The notes below the pieces were generated by a model that saw nothing but the letters and a program-made list of their open reading frames with translations, made no database searches and was not told the origin of the DNA. From assembly GCA_038522945.1 (NCBI GenBank), contig JBCBJV010000002.1:124001-188000 (forward strand): 64,000 nt of DNA. Reading direction: 5' to 3'. Position numbers and translations under genes: made by a program. Of the stretch, positions 50,296 to 58,836 are shown in pieces (positions within the stretch are counted from its first letter, which is position 1; each line of letters begins with the position of its first letter). This DNA comes from MED-G105 sp038522945. GTDB lineage: Bacteria > Pseudomonadota > Alphaproteobacteria > Caulobacterales > Parvularculaceae.

Positions 50296-51171
50296 ATGGC
50301 CGAAACTGCTCTATCCCGAATTGATCATCTCTCGGACGTCACTGGTGCTTATGGGGGGGTGCTGTGTGATGCTTGGGGGGTGATCCATGACGGCCGCGCT
50401 GTTTTTCCCGGTGTTGAAGAGGCGTTGACCCAGTTTCGCCGAACCCGCGGTCCGGTCATCGTCCTGACAAATGCACCCAAGCCAGCTGCGCTTATTCCAG
50501 GCCAGCTCGATCGCCTGGGCTTGTCACGACAGGCCTATGATGGTGTCGTGACCTCAGGTGATGTCACCCGTCACGAGATTACCGAGCGGCCTGGGAAGAA
50601 GGCCTGTTTTATTGGCTGGGGTAGCGATGATGCCCTTTTTCGGGACCTGCCCATCGAATTCGGCGATGTGGAGAATGCAGATTATATTCTGTGTACGGGT
50701 CTGAGAGACGACGGCCCCCATGATCCGGAGGGTTATCTGCCTCTTTTGGAGCAAGCAGCTTCTCGTGGCCTGGAGTTCGTCTGCGCAAACCCCGACATTG
50801 TCGTGCGCTGGAAAGGCGAATTGATGTGGTGCGCCGGGGCTATCGCGCGCGAATACGAAAAGCTTGGTGGCAAGGTGATTTATGCGGGCAAACCATACGG
50901 GCCCGTCTACGACCTGGCAAAAGCCGCCATAGCGAAGGCGAAAGGTGAGCCAGTCTCGCCAGCTCAGCTTCTGGCGATCGGTGATGGAGCGGGTACAGAT
51001 ATTCTGGGGGCAACCCAAGCCGGGATTGATGCGATCTATGTCACCGGTGCTGGCGGGGTGCACGTCCCGGCAGACGAGGCGAACAACCAAACAGAGGGTC
51101 AGCGAATTGCTGAGGTCCTGCGCGACCATGGGGCTCGCGCAATCGGATACACAGAAGGGCTCAACTGGTGA
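50296..51171 (+). CDS. HAD-superfamily class IIA phosphatase
   Basis: A 291-residue hydrolase of the type defined by TIGR01459: motif I LCDAWGVIHDGRAVFPG (the first catalytic Asp), motif II VIVLTNAPKPA, and motif IV LAIGDGAGTDILGATQAG. Members are sugar-phosphate or nucleotide phosphatases related to NagD. The start at 50296 agrees with the family; 43 further open codons upstream are not coding. It overlaps ribF by four bases (GTGA), an arrangement common in alphaproteobacteria, suggesting a link to flavin nucleotide metabolism. Confidence 0.9.
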   Translation: MAETALSRIDHLSDVTGAYGGVLCDAWGVIHDGRAVFPGVEEALTQFRRTRGPVIVLTNAPKPAALIPGQLDRLGLSRQAYDGVVTSGDVTRHEITERPGKKACFIGWGSDDALFRDLPIEFGDVENADYILCTGLRDDGPHDPEGYLPLLEQAASRGLEFVCANPDIVVRWKGELMWCAGAIAREYEKLGGKVIYAGKPYGPVYDLAKAAIAKAKGEPVSPAQLLAIGDGAGTDILGATQAGIDAIYVTGAGGVHVPADEANNQTEGQRIAEVLRDHGARAIGYTEGLNW

Positions 51172-52121
51172 CGGAGAGAATTGCCGCAGCCATTGGCAAT
51201 TTCGATGGTGTGCACGTCGGCCACCAATCACTCCTCGCTGCGGTTCGTCACTTTGCGGAGGACCTTGGCTGTGCGCCGGGCGTTGTTGTCTTCGACCCGC
51301 ACCCGCGGCGTTATTTCCGACGCGACGATCCCCCCTTTCTGTTGACGAGCTTTGCAGAACGTGAGCGGCTTTTGAAGGAAGAAGGCATGGAGCATGTTAT
51401 CGCGCTCACCTTCGATAAAGATCTCGCTTCTCTGGCGCCGGAGGATTTCGTCAAGGCAACGCTGAAGGAGCACTTACGGCTTTCAGGGGTCATGGTGGGA
51501 ACGGATTTTCGCTTCGGCGCGGACAGGGCTGGCGATGCATCGGCCTTGAGTGAGTTGTGCAAGCAATATGGGATTTCCTTTAAGTCGTTTACCCCCGTCC
51601 TGGATCAACTGGCCCATCGCGAGAAGAACGAAGCGATCAAAGAAGGGGCTGACCTTGAGAAAATTGGTTCGACGGGGATCAGGAATGCGCTTGTTGCCGG
51701 CGATATGGCGCGCGCAGCGGCGATGCTCGGTCGTCCCTGGCGGGTCAGCGGCGACGTGCAAAAGGGACAGCAATTGGGGCGCACCCTGAACTTTCCCACT
51801 GCGAATGTAACCCTCGGTGAGCTGATCAGTCCCCGCGTTGGCGTCTATGCGGTTCGTACCCACGTTGATGGCCAGACGTTTGATGCTGTCGCCAATTACG
51901 GGCGCCGGCCAACGGTCGGGGGCGCCGATCTCCTCCTGGAAGTCCATCTCTTTGACTTCGAGGGAGATCTTTACGGGAAACCCATTGACGTAGACTTTGT
52001 CTCTTTTATCCGACCAGAGATGAAATTTGACGGGCTTGATGACCTAAAGGCCCAAATCCAGAAGGATTGTGATACGGCCCGTCACCGATTGTCGGTCGTC
52101 TCTTCGACCATCGCCCGGTAG
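51168..52121 (+). CDS. ribF: Bifunctional riboflavin kinase/FAD synthetase
   Basis: Converts riboflavin to FMN and then to FAD. The N-terminal FAD synthetase half has IGNFDGVHVGHQSLL and FDPHPRRYF, with GTDFRFGADRAGD; the linker has STGIRNALVAGDMARAAAMLGRPW; the kinase half has GRTLNFPTANV and YGRRPTVGG. At 317 residues it has standard length. GTG start in overlap with the HAD gene. Its last 40 bases overlap the 3' end of the convergent DUF2799 gene. Confidence 0.97.
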   Translation: MTERIAAAIGNFDGVHVGHQSLLAAVRHFAEDLGCAPGVVVFDPHPRRYFRRDDPPFLLTSFAERERLLKEEGMEHVIALTFDKDLASLAPEDFVKATLKEHLRLSGVMVGTDFRFGADRAGDASALSELCKQYGISFKSFTPVLDQLAHREKNEAIKEGADLEKIGSTGIRNALVAGDMARAAAMLGRPWRVSGDVQKGQQLGRTLNFPTANVTLGELISPRVGVYAVRTHVDGQTFDAVANYGRRPTVGGADLLLEVHLFDFEGDLYGKPIDVDFVSFIRPEMKFDGLDDLKAQIQKDCDTARHRLSVVSSTIAR

Positions 52122-52798
52122 ACCGCGGGCAGCGTTTCTAAAAAGGCTGTATACGCCTCTTGCGTCGATGCCGCCTCCAGCTTGTAGCGGGGGATATCTA
52201 CTTCAAGCCGGTCGATTTCACGGGCATGGTGCTCCAGGTCGAGGCGCGCGGTTTCCCGGTCCTCGTTCGCCAGCGTCGGGTTTTCGTACCGATTTTCGGA
52301 AATCACCAGATTGTATCGGTGCCGATCGAGTGATGTGACGGATTTCCGGTAGAGCGTTTCGGATTTCTTGGCGTCCAGGCTGAGCGCCAGGGCTTCCTGC
52401 CCGAGGTCGTATCCGGCGAGAAACGTGCCTTCCTGCTCCGCTGGGCAAACATCGAGATAGCGAATGTCTTTCAGTCCCGCTTCAAACCCGCTCTCATTGG
52501 TGCAGAATTGCTCGAGCCCAACGCCCCGGCCTTCTTCGTAGGCTGGCAGGTTGGCTGTCACACCTTGACGGGTGCAGACTCGTTCGCGACGCTCAAATTG
52601 TTTTGCACTCAATCCCTGGCGGCCATCGTCATAGCCCAGTGCGCGCCAGTCCGCCGATGCACAGTCTCCAGCCGACATAGTCGTGCCGCAGGCAGCCAGC
52701 CCTAAGGTCGCCAAACCCCCTATGGTCGCCACTCCAAAGGGGTGAGGCGCTCTAAGCCACGCTGCAATCTGGCCTGTGAAAAGACGCAACGGTCTCAC
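52082..52798 (-). CDS. DUF2799 lipoprotein
   Basis: A 238-residue protein with lipobox LGLAAC. The first domain carries CASADWRALGYDDGRQG and the second GFEAGLKDIRYLDVCPAEQ followed by GTFLAGYDLGQEA, the two paired patterns of DUF2799 (PF10973). The C-terminal 90 residues are a charged helical region. I choose the GTG at 52798 because AAAGGA lies seven bases before it and the signal then has normal length; the frame is open to 52834. The 3' end overlaps ribF by 40 bases tail to tail. Confidence 0.82.
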   Translation of the reverse strand: MRPLRLFTGQIAAWLRAPHPFGVATIGGLATLGLAACGTTMSAGDCASADWRALGYDDGRQGLSAKQFERRERVCTRQGVTANLPAYEEGRGVGLEQFCTNESGFEAGLKDIRYLDVCPAEQEGTFLAGYDLGQEALALSLDAKKSETLYRKSVTSLDRHRYNLVISENRYENPTLANEDRETARLDLEHHAREIDRLEVDIPRYKLEAASTQEAYTAFLETLPAVYRAMVEETTDNR

Positions 52799-52807
52799 TC
52801 CAACAAT

Positions 52808-52831
52808 CCTTTGCTCAGCCCTTTGCTCAGC
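52808..52831 (-). repeat. 12-bp direct duplication containing the ribosome site
   Basis: On the minus strand GCTGAGCAAAGG occurs twice head to tail (52820-52831, then 52808-52819). The copy nearer the gene supplies the AAAGGA ribosome site of the DUF2799 lipoprotein gene, so the site is present twice. Confidence 0.85.
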
Positions 52832-53077
52832 CACGGCCCTGGTTCTTCAAGGCCGTGTCTCCTTCAAGGGCGCTTTGCCAACCATGTAGCCGCGTTTCGC
52901 TCCCACTTCACAAGCCAGTGAAATCGTCGATCAAAGTCGGCGCGCAGAGGCGTGCTGCCATAAAGTCGCCAAAAACAGCATAAATCCTTAACCACAACGC
53001 TTGGCCCACAGCTTATGCCTGAATTTTTCGATGAATTCGGCATGGGACAAGATTACAGTCGTGTAAGGAGTTTTGCC

Positions 53078-54091
53078 ATGTCCGCCAGCGTCACAGATTA
53101 TTTCAGAAAGATCTCATTCGGTCTTGTTGCGATTTTGGCGGCAGGGGCAGCACTGGCGATAAGCGGAAAGGCGTCGGCGAACGATGCCCGATATGCGAGC
53201 GGCGCAACCATCGCTGTGAGCGCCAATGGCGGCTACTACGGTGCTCGCTACCATCGAGGGCGTTTTCACGGAAATCGCCGATTTTATGGGCCCCGTTACT
53301 ATGGTTCCCGTTATTATGGCCCGCGGTATCGTGGTCGTTACTTCCGCGGTGGCGGATATTATGGCCCCCGTCATTTCAGAGGCCGCGGTTACTACGGCCG
53401 GCGCTATCGCGGTCCGCGGTATTTCGGCCGCGGCTACTATCACCGGCGTGGTCTTTCCGGCGGCGAAGTGGCGCTGATCGCGACGGGGATTATTGGCGGT
53501 GCAATCTTGATCGATCGGGCGCTTGAAGATCGCTATGCGCGGGATCGATACGATGACAGGCGTTATGTTCGTGATGATGTGCGTCGGCGCGGACCTTGGG
53601 ATGACGAATACTATTATCAGCGTGACGACCGTTTCGCCGAACGTGCGCCGGAACGTCTGACCCCGGATGGAGACGATTTGCGTGACAGGAACCAGGGCTA
53701 CGACGAGGGTTTCAACGATCCTGGTGCAAATGGCCAAAGGGAAAGCGACGATGATTTCGGCTTGCTTGGTGGCAACGCCGACCGCGGGCCCGATCAGGGT
53801 GCAGTTCAAGGTGACGATTTTGATCGCGGGGCTGTGCGGCCGGGTGTTGTGACGGCATCTTACCCGTCTGCGTCTTATCGCGAGTGTGCTGCCGAGACGC
53901 GAGGTGCGGTGGGAGCCGGCGGTATGCAGATCGCCATGCCCGGTGAGCCAACGAAAGTTGAACGCCTTGAGGGCGGGACTTATCGCCTGACCGCAGTCTT
54001 CACGGCACAGAACCCGCGCGGGGAAACCTGGAGACGCGTCATGATCTGTGAGGCGGATGACGCCGGGATTGCCTTCTTGGAAATCGCTTAG
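53078..54091 (+). CDS. Exported Gly/Tyr/Arg-rich protein
   Basis: A 337-residue protein. The start at 53078 follows AAGGAG; the signal peptide ends near GKASAN. Residues about 45-125 are low-complexity repeats built from YYGPRYYGSR and GRYFRGGGYYG, basic and aromatic. A hydrophobic helix (LSGGEVALIATGIIGGAILID, about 130-150) follows, then an Arg/Asp/Tyr-rich stretch and a C-terminal globular domain (about 275-337) with Cys in YRECAAETR and MICEADD. The Gly/Tyr region may bind nucleic acid or polysaccharide or form filaments; no function is known. Confidence 0.78.
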   Translation: MSASVTDYFRKISFGLVAILAAGAALAISGKASANDARYASGATIAVSANGGYYGARYHRGRFHGNRRFYGPRYYGSRYYGPRYRGRYFRGGGYYGPRHFRGRGYYGRRYRGPRYFGRGYYHRRGLSGGEVALIATGIIGGAILIDRALEDRYARDRYDDRRYVRDDVRRRGPWDDEYYYQRDDRFAERAPERLTPDGDDLRDRNQGYDEGFNDPGANGQRESDDDFGLLGGNADRGPDQGAVQGDDFDRGAVRPGVVTASYPSASYRECAAETRGAVGAGGMQIAMPGEPTKVERLEGGTYRLTAVFTAQNPRGETWRRVMICEADDAGIAFLEIA

Positions 54092-54398
54092 GCGCGGTTC
54101 TCTGGCTCTGGTCTCATTTATGTGGTGAAAGACTGGACGCGGCCTTTCGTCGTGGTATGACGACGTCATGACACAGGCGGCTTCACAAACAGCGGCGAAC
54201 GGCGGGGTGGCGCATACGTTGCCCTTGATAATTCGGCGAATTACGGGCCCGGCCCGACCTGACCGCATGTAAGGGCGGAAAGGCGGTTCCGGGTTTGCCT
54301 TTTCCGCCGCGTACCGTCAAAACCTGACATCCTGAACAAGACGACCCGTCAGAGCGCGGCACGCAAGCACCATAATTGATCAGAAGCGAGATTTTCCG
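54092..54398. other. Intergenic region before ileS, about 300 bp
   Basis: Leader and promoter region of the ileS operon. It holds GC-rich inverted segments around 54240-54320 (ggcggaaaggcgg and cctttttccgccgc) that could pair, but no T run follows. A minus-strand frame through here (54183-54734) is antisense to ileS and is not credible. Confidence 0.5.
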
Positions 54399-57374
54399 AT
54401 GCCAGATGCATCGACGACCCCAGATGCCACAGCGCCAGAAGGGCGCGATTACCGATCCACCCTTTTCCTGCCGGAAACGGACTTCCCCATGCGTGCCGGC
54501 CTGCCTAAGCGCGAGCCGGAATTGCTGAAATGGTGGGAAGAGATCGATATCTATAATCTGCTGCGCGAGGACGCCAAGGACCGACCCCCTTTCGTCCTTC
54601 ACGACGGCCCGCCATATGCGAACAACCACATCCATGTGGGCACCGCCCTGACCAAGATCCTGAAAGACATGGTCGTCCGTTCGCGGCAGATGACCGGCTT
54701 CAATGCAAATTATGTCCCCGGCTGGGACTGTCACGGTTTGCCCATTGAATGGCGGGTAGAAGAAGAGTTCCGCGGGAAAGGCCGCGCAAAGCGCGATATT
54801 CCGTCATCGGAGTTTCGCGGTGCGTGCCGGGAGTACGCCCAGAAATGGCTCGACATCCAGTGCGAAGAGTTCAAGCGCCTCGGTGGGGCGGGGGACTGGG
54901 ATAATCCCTACACCACAATGGCGTTCAAAGCCGAAGCAACGATCGCCGCTGAGCTTTTGAAGTTCCGCGACCTTGGCCTGCTTTATCGCGGCTCCAAACC
55001 GGTGATGTGGTCACCCGTTGAACAGACGGCGCTCGCCGAAGCTGAGATTGAATACCACGATCATCAGTCGACGACGATCTGGGTGAAATTTCCGGTATCA
55101 GCAGGCCCTGAAGATCTTCAGGGCACGTCGGTTGTCATCTGGACAACGACGCCGTGGACGATCCCCGGGAACCGGGCGATCTGTTATGGTCCTCGCCTCT
55201 CTTATGGTCTCTTCGAGGTCACTGAAATGAAAGGCGATCTGGATTTTGAGCCCTGGTCCAAGCCTGGCGACAAGTTGATCGTTGCGGACGCGCTCGCTGA
55301 AAGCGTACGTGAAGCAGGTCTCATCGCGGAATGGAAGCGGGTCGACACGGTTTCTTCCGAGGCCCTTGAAGCAGTAAAGTGCCAGCATCCCTTAAAAGGG
55401 TTTGGCGGTGGATATGAGTTTGATGTGCCGTTGTTGGCTGGTGATCACGTCACCGATGAGGCGGGGACGGGATTTGTGCACACAGCCCCGAGCCATGGCG
55501 CGGAAGACTACATCGCCTGGGTATCTGCCTTCGGGACGCAGGCCGACATTCCTCATACGGTCGATGAGTTTGGTGCCTACACAGATGAAGCCCCGGGCTT
55601 TACCGGTGAACAGGTGCTGGTGATCGAAGGCAAAAAGAAGGGCAAGGATGGCAGCGCGAACAAGGCCGTCATTGAACAGCTGATCGCCCATGGGGGCTTG
55701 CTCGCGCGCGGGCGGCTCACCCACTCCTATCCCCATTCATGGCGGTCGAAAGCGCCTGTCATCTTCCGGAATACGCCGCAATGGTTCATTGCTCTGGACA
55801 GGGCCACGGCGAACGGCAAGACCCTGCGTGAAAATGCGCTCGCCGCGATCGATGCCACCGGGTTTACACCGGAACAGGGGCGCAACCGGATTCGCACCAT
55901 GGTGGAAGGGCGCCCGGACTGGCTGATCTCGCGCCAGCGTGCCTGGGGCGTGCCGCTGACGATCTTTGTGCACAAGGAAACCGGAAAGATCCTTCAGGAC
56001 CAAGATGTCGACGAGCGGATCATGGCCGCGGTACGCGAACACGGTGCCGATGCCTGGTTTGATATGTCGTTCCAGGAGTTTCTGGGGACGGCCTATAATG
56101 CTGATGACTATGAGAAAATCGAAGACATCCTGGACGTCTGGTTTGATTCCGGCTCGACCCACGCATTCGTACTGGAAGACCGGGACGATCTCACCTGGCC
56201 AGCGGATGTCTACGCGGAAGGCTCAGACCAGCACCGCGGCTGGTTCCAATCCTCGCTGCTTGAAAGCTGCGGGACGCGCGGACGCGCACCTTACAACCAC
56301 ATCATCACCAATGGGTTTGTGGTCGATGACCAGGGACGCAAAATGTCAAAGTCCCTCGGCAATGTGGTCGCGCCTGACGAAGTGATTAAATCCTATGGGG
56401 CGGAGATCATCCGCGTGTGGGCGGCCTCTGCCGACTATACCGAAGATCTCCGTATCGGGAAGGAAATCATTGACTCCGCGGTCGATGCCTACCGTAAGCT
56501 GCGCAATACAATCCGCTATCTGCTCGGAGCCCTTGGTGGTTTTGAGACAAAAAAGGAAGCGCTGCCTGCAGATGAAATGCCGGAGCTTGAGCGCTATATG
56601 CTTCACCGCTTGACCGAGCTCGATCAGGTGGTCCGTGAAGGGTATGACGCGTTCGACTTCAAACGCGTGTGGCGCCGGATTATCGAGTTTTGCTCTCTTG
56701 ATCTGTCTGCGTTCTATCTCGATATCCGCAAGGACTCCCTTTACTGCGATGGACCAGACTCTATGACGCGCCGAGCAGCGCGTACGGTGATGCACGCCTG
56801 CTTCGAGCGTTTGACCGCGTGGCTCGCGCCCATTTGTGTCTTCACCATGGAAGAAGCCTGGCGGTGTCATAACGGAGCAGATACCGGGTCCGTTCATCTG
56901 CGCCAATTCCCGCAGACCCCTGATAGCTGGCGGGATGAGACACTTGCGGATCGTTGGGACAAACTGCGCCATGTGCGGCGCGTCGTAACCGGCGCCCTGG
57001 AAATCGAGCGCCGGGAAAAACGGATCGGGGCAAGCCTTGAGGCCTCTCCAACCCTTTATGTGGAAGATGAGGCCCTTGCTGATCTTCTGGGTACGATCAA
57101 CATGCCTGAATTCTTCATTACCTCAGGCGCGACAATCGAAAAAGCGGTGGGGCCGGAGAACGCTTTCCGGCTTGACGACGTGGCTGGCATTGCGGTCGTG
57201 TCTGGCAAAGCCGACGCCAAAAAATGCGAGCGCTGTTGGCGCTATCTGGAAGACGTGGGCACAAACGAAAAAGCGCCGGACCTTTGCTTCCGATGCTTTG
57301 AGGTTGTCTCCTCGTTAGAAGGTGCTGGGTTAGAAGGTGCTGGGTTAGAGAGTGCTGGGGAGGGCGCTGGCTAA
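54399..57374 (+). CDS. ileS: Isoleucyl-tRNA synthetase
   Basis: Class I synthetase charging tRNA(Ile), 991 residues. The HIGH-type motif is in PPYANNHIHVGTALTK, the KMSKS loop is GRKMSKSLGN, the editing domain contains TTPWTIPGNRAI and DEAGTGFVHTAPSHG, and the C-terminal zinc finger has CERCWR and CFRCFE. The protein ends in an unusual Gly/Ala/Glu tail made of five-residue repeats (LEGAG). The stop codon overlaps the lspA start by one base. Confidence 0.98.
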   Translation: MPDASTTPDATAPEGRDYRSTLFLPETDFPMRAGLPKREPELLKWWEEIDIYNLLREDAKDRPPFVLHDGPPYANNHIHVGTALTKILKDMVVRSRQMTGFNANYVPGWDCHGLPIEWRVEEEFRGKGRAKRDIPSSEFRGACREYAQKWLDIQCEEFKRLGGAGDWDNPYTTMAFKAEATIAAELLKFRDLGLLYRGSKPVMWSPVEQTALAEAEIEYHDHQSTTIWVKFPVSAGPEDLQGTSVVIWTTTPWTIPGNRAICYGPRLSYGLFEVTEMKGDLDFEPWSKPGDKLIVADALAESVREAGLIAEWKRVDTVSSEALEAVKCQHPLKGFGGGYEFDVPLLAGDHVTDEAGTGFVHTAPSHGAEDYIAWVSAFGTQADIPHTVDEFGAYTDEAPGFTGEQVLVIEGKKKGKDGSANKAVIEQLIAHGGLLARGRLTHSYPHSWRSKAPVIFRNTPQWFIALDRATANGKTLRENALAAIDATGFTPEQGRNRIRTMVEGRPDWLISRQRAWGVPLTIFVHKETGKILQDQDVDERIMAAVREHGADAWFDMSFQEFLGTAYNADDYEKIEDILDVWFDSGSTHAFVLEDRDDLTWPADVYAEGSDQHRGWFQSSLLESCGTRGRAPYNHIITNGFVVDDQGRKMSKSLGNVVAPDEVIKSYGAEIIRVWAASADYTEDLRIGKEIIDSAVDAYRKLRNTIRYLLGALGGFETKKEALPADEMPELERYMLHRLTELDQVVREGYDAFDFKRVWRRIIEFCSLDLSAFYLDIRKDSLYCDGPDSMTRRAARTVMHACFERLTAWLAPICVFTMEEAWRCHNGADTGSVHLRQFPQTPDSWRDETLADRWDKLRHVRRVVTGALEIERREKRIGASLEASPTLYVEDEALADLLGTINMPEFFITSGATIEKAVGPENAFRLDDVAGIAVVSGKADAKKCERCWRYLEDVGTNEKAPDLCFRCFEVVSSLEGAGLEGAGLESAGEGAG
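57315..57374 (+). repeat. 15-bp in-frame tandem repeat ending at the ileS stop codon
   Basis: Four 15-bp units from 57315: ttagaaggtgctggg twice, ttagagagtgctggg, and a decayed gagggcgctggctaa that contains the stop. They encode LEGAG LEGAG LESAG EGAG after the zinc finger, outside the conserved enzyme. Confidence 0.92.
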
Positions 57375-58015
57375 TGGAAAAAGTGCTGGCTGAAATCAAG
57401 GATTGGGGCCGAGCAGTCCGGGCCAATCGGCTGTTTTGGCCAGTGCTTCTCGGAGCGCTCCTGGTGGTGGCTCTCGACCAAGGGTCCAAAAACTGGATCG
57501 TATATGGATTGGAATTACCCGAACAGATAAGGCCCTGTGCTAAGTCACCGAGCGATATGTGTCGGCAAATCGCCTTGTCCCCCATCTTCGATCTGACTTA
57601 TGTGCAAAACCGTGGAGCCAGCTTCGGCATGCTCGCAGGTGGCGCGGCGGGGCGTACCTTTCTGACTATTGTCTCGTTCGGCGTTGTGATCGGTCTGATC
57701 ATTTGGCTCGGCCGTCTTGTGCGGCCGGTCTCCGCAGTCGCGATCGCTTTCATCATTGGCGGGGCGCTCGGCAATCTCTACGACCGGGTGACACTCGGGT
57801 ACGTCGTCGATTTTCTCGATTTTTCAGGGGCTTATTTCCCCTGGGTCTTCAACATCGCCGACGTCGCCATCAATATCGGGGTGGCCCTCTTGTTATTCGA
57901 TGCGTGGCGCGAGGCTCGGGAGGCGAAACTCGCGGCTGTTGTCCCTGAGAACATGGGCCCTACAACCAAAGCCGGTCCTGTCGCTTCGTCGGCATCAGAT
58001 CAGCCGCACACGTGA
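57374..58015 (+). CDS. lspA: Lipoprotein signal peptidase II
   Basis: Inner-membrane aspartyl protease that removes signal peptides from prolipoproteins. The 213-residue protein has four membrane helices. Catalytic Asp residues are in GGALGNLYDRVTLGYVVDFLDF (first motif) and FNIADVAINIGVALL (second), and VALDQGSKNW and NRGASFGML are conserved. An insertion with two Cys (CAKSPSDMC) lies in the first periplasmic loop, and about 35 residues are added at the C-terminus. It starts on the last base of the ileS stop codon, the usual order in proteobacteria. The window encodes many lipoprotein substrates. Confidence 0.96.
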   Translation: MEKVLAEIKDWGRAVRANRLFWPVLLGALLVVALDQGSKNWIVYGLELPEQIRPCAKSPSDMCRQIALSPIFDLTYVQNRGASFGMLAGGAAGRTFLTIVSFGVVIGLIIWLGRLVRPVSAVAIAFIIGGALGNLYDRVTLGYVVDFLDFSGAYFPWVFNIADVAINIGVALLLFDAWREAREAKLAAVVPENMGPTTKAGPVASSASDQPHT

Positions 58016-58122
58016 AAACCAAACAGAACAACGTGTCCGCCCACTTTCCACGCCAATTCCCCTTTGCGATTGCGATGCGTCGGGCTTATAACAATTCTTA
58101 TAAAGTTGGAGTTTGACCACTC

Positions 58123-58692
58123 ATGATGCGTTCCCCCCAAAATCGCGCTCTTGCCGTTCTTTTGGCAGGTCTTCTAGCCTCATCCCTCGGCGGTTGTGCT
58201 GGCGTTGGCAAGGCCCTCGGCAACGGCAAAAACCCGCCCGATGAGTTCGCCATCGCGACGAAAGCCCCGCTGGTTGTGCCGCCGGATTATGCGCTTCAGC
58301 CGCCGCGTCCGGGCGAGACACGGCCCCAGGAGCTTTCCGCGTCCGACCGCGCACAACAAGTTCTGATTGGTGACGCCGAAGCGGCGCCGCCAAGCTTTGG
58401 TGAGCAAGCCTTGTTGCAAAAAGCAGGCGCGCTCGCCGCTGATCAAAACATCCGGTCTATTCTTGCGGCGGAAAACGGCGGCCGCGCGAATAAAGACCGC
58501 AGCCTCGCGAACCAGCTCATGTTCTGGGAATTCTTCGGTGATGAAGTAGACGATTCCGCTGCGCCGCTTCGGGTTGATGACCCGGAAGCCTGGCTGGAAG
58601 CGCGCCAACGGGCAATCAAATCCGTCACCGGTGAAGAAGGCCAGGTCGAGATCAAAAAAGACAAAGCCCTCGGCCTGCCGGGTATCTTTTAA
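58123..58692 (+). CDS. DUF3035 lipoprotein
   Basis: A 189-residue protein with lipobox GGCAG (Cys25) and the DUF3035 core NPPDEFAIATKAPLVVPPDYALQPPRPGETRPQ (quoted in two parts: NPPDEFAIATKAPL and VVPPDYALQPPRPG). Such genes commonly follow ileS-lspA in alphaproteobacteria. The rest is helical and charged. Function unknown, probably in the outer envelope. It is 107 bases after lspA and may share its transcript. Confidence 0.9.
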   Translation: MMRSPQNRALAVLLAGLLASSLGGCAGVGKALGNGKNPPDEFAIATKAPLVVPPDYALQPPRPGETRPQELSASDRAQQVLIGDAEAAPPSFGEQALLQKAGALAADQNIRSILAAENGGRANKDRSLANQLMFWEFFGDEVDDSAAPLRVDDPEAWLEARQRAIKSVTGEEGQVEIKKDKALGLPGIF

Positions 58693-58836
58693 GGACCTTA
58701 ACCTCGAGTTTGCTGGTTTCCCAGCTCTTCCTCTACTTCTCGCGCTCCGTCTCTCTCTGCGGGGAAGCACGACCCCCGGTGGAAAACGCAAAACTCAGCG
58801 AGGTTTCTGCAACGGCCGCTCATGGCATAATGGGCC

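Noticed and set aside
54183..54734. 183-residue minus-strand reading frame before ileS
   Set aside because: It is antisense to the start of ileS and has no recognised domain or ribosome site.
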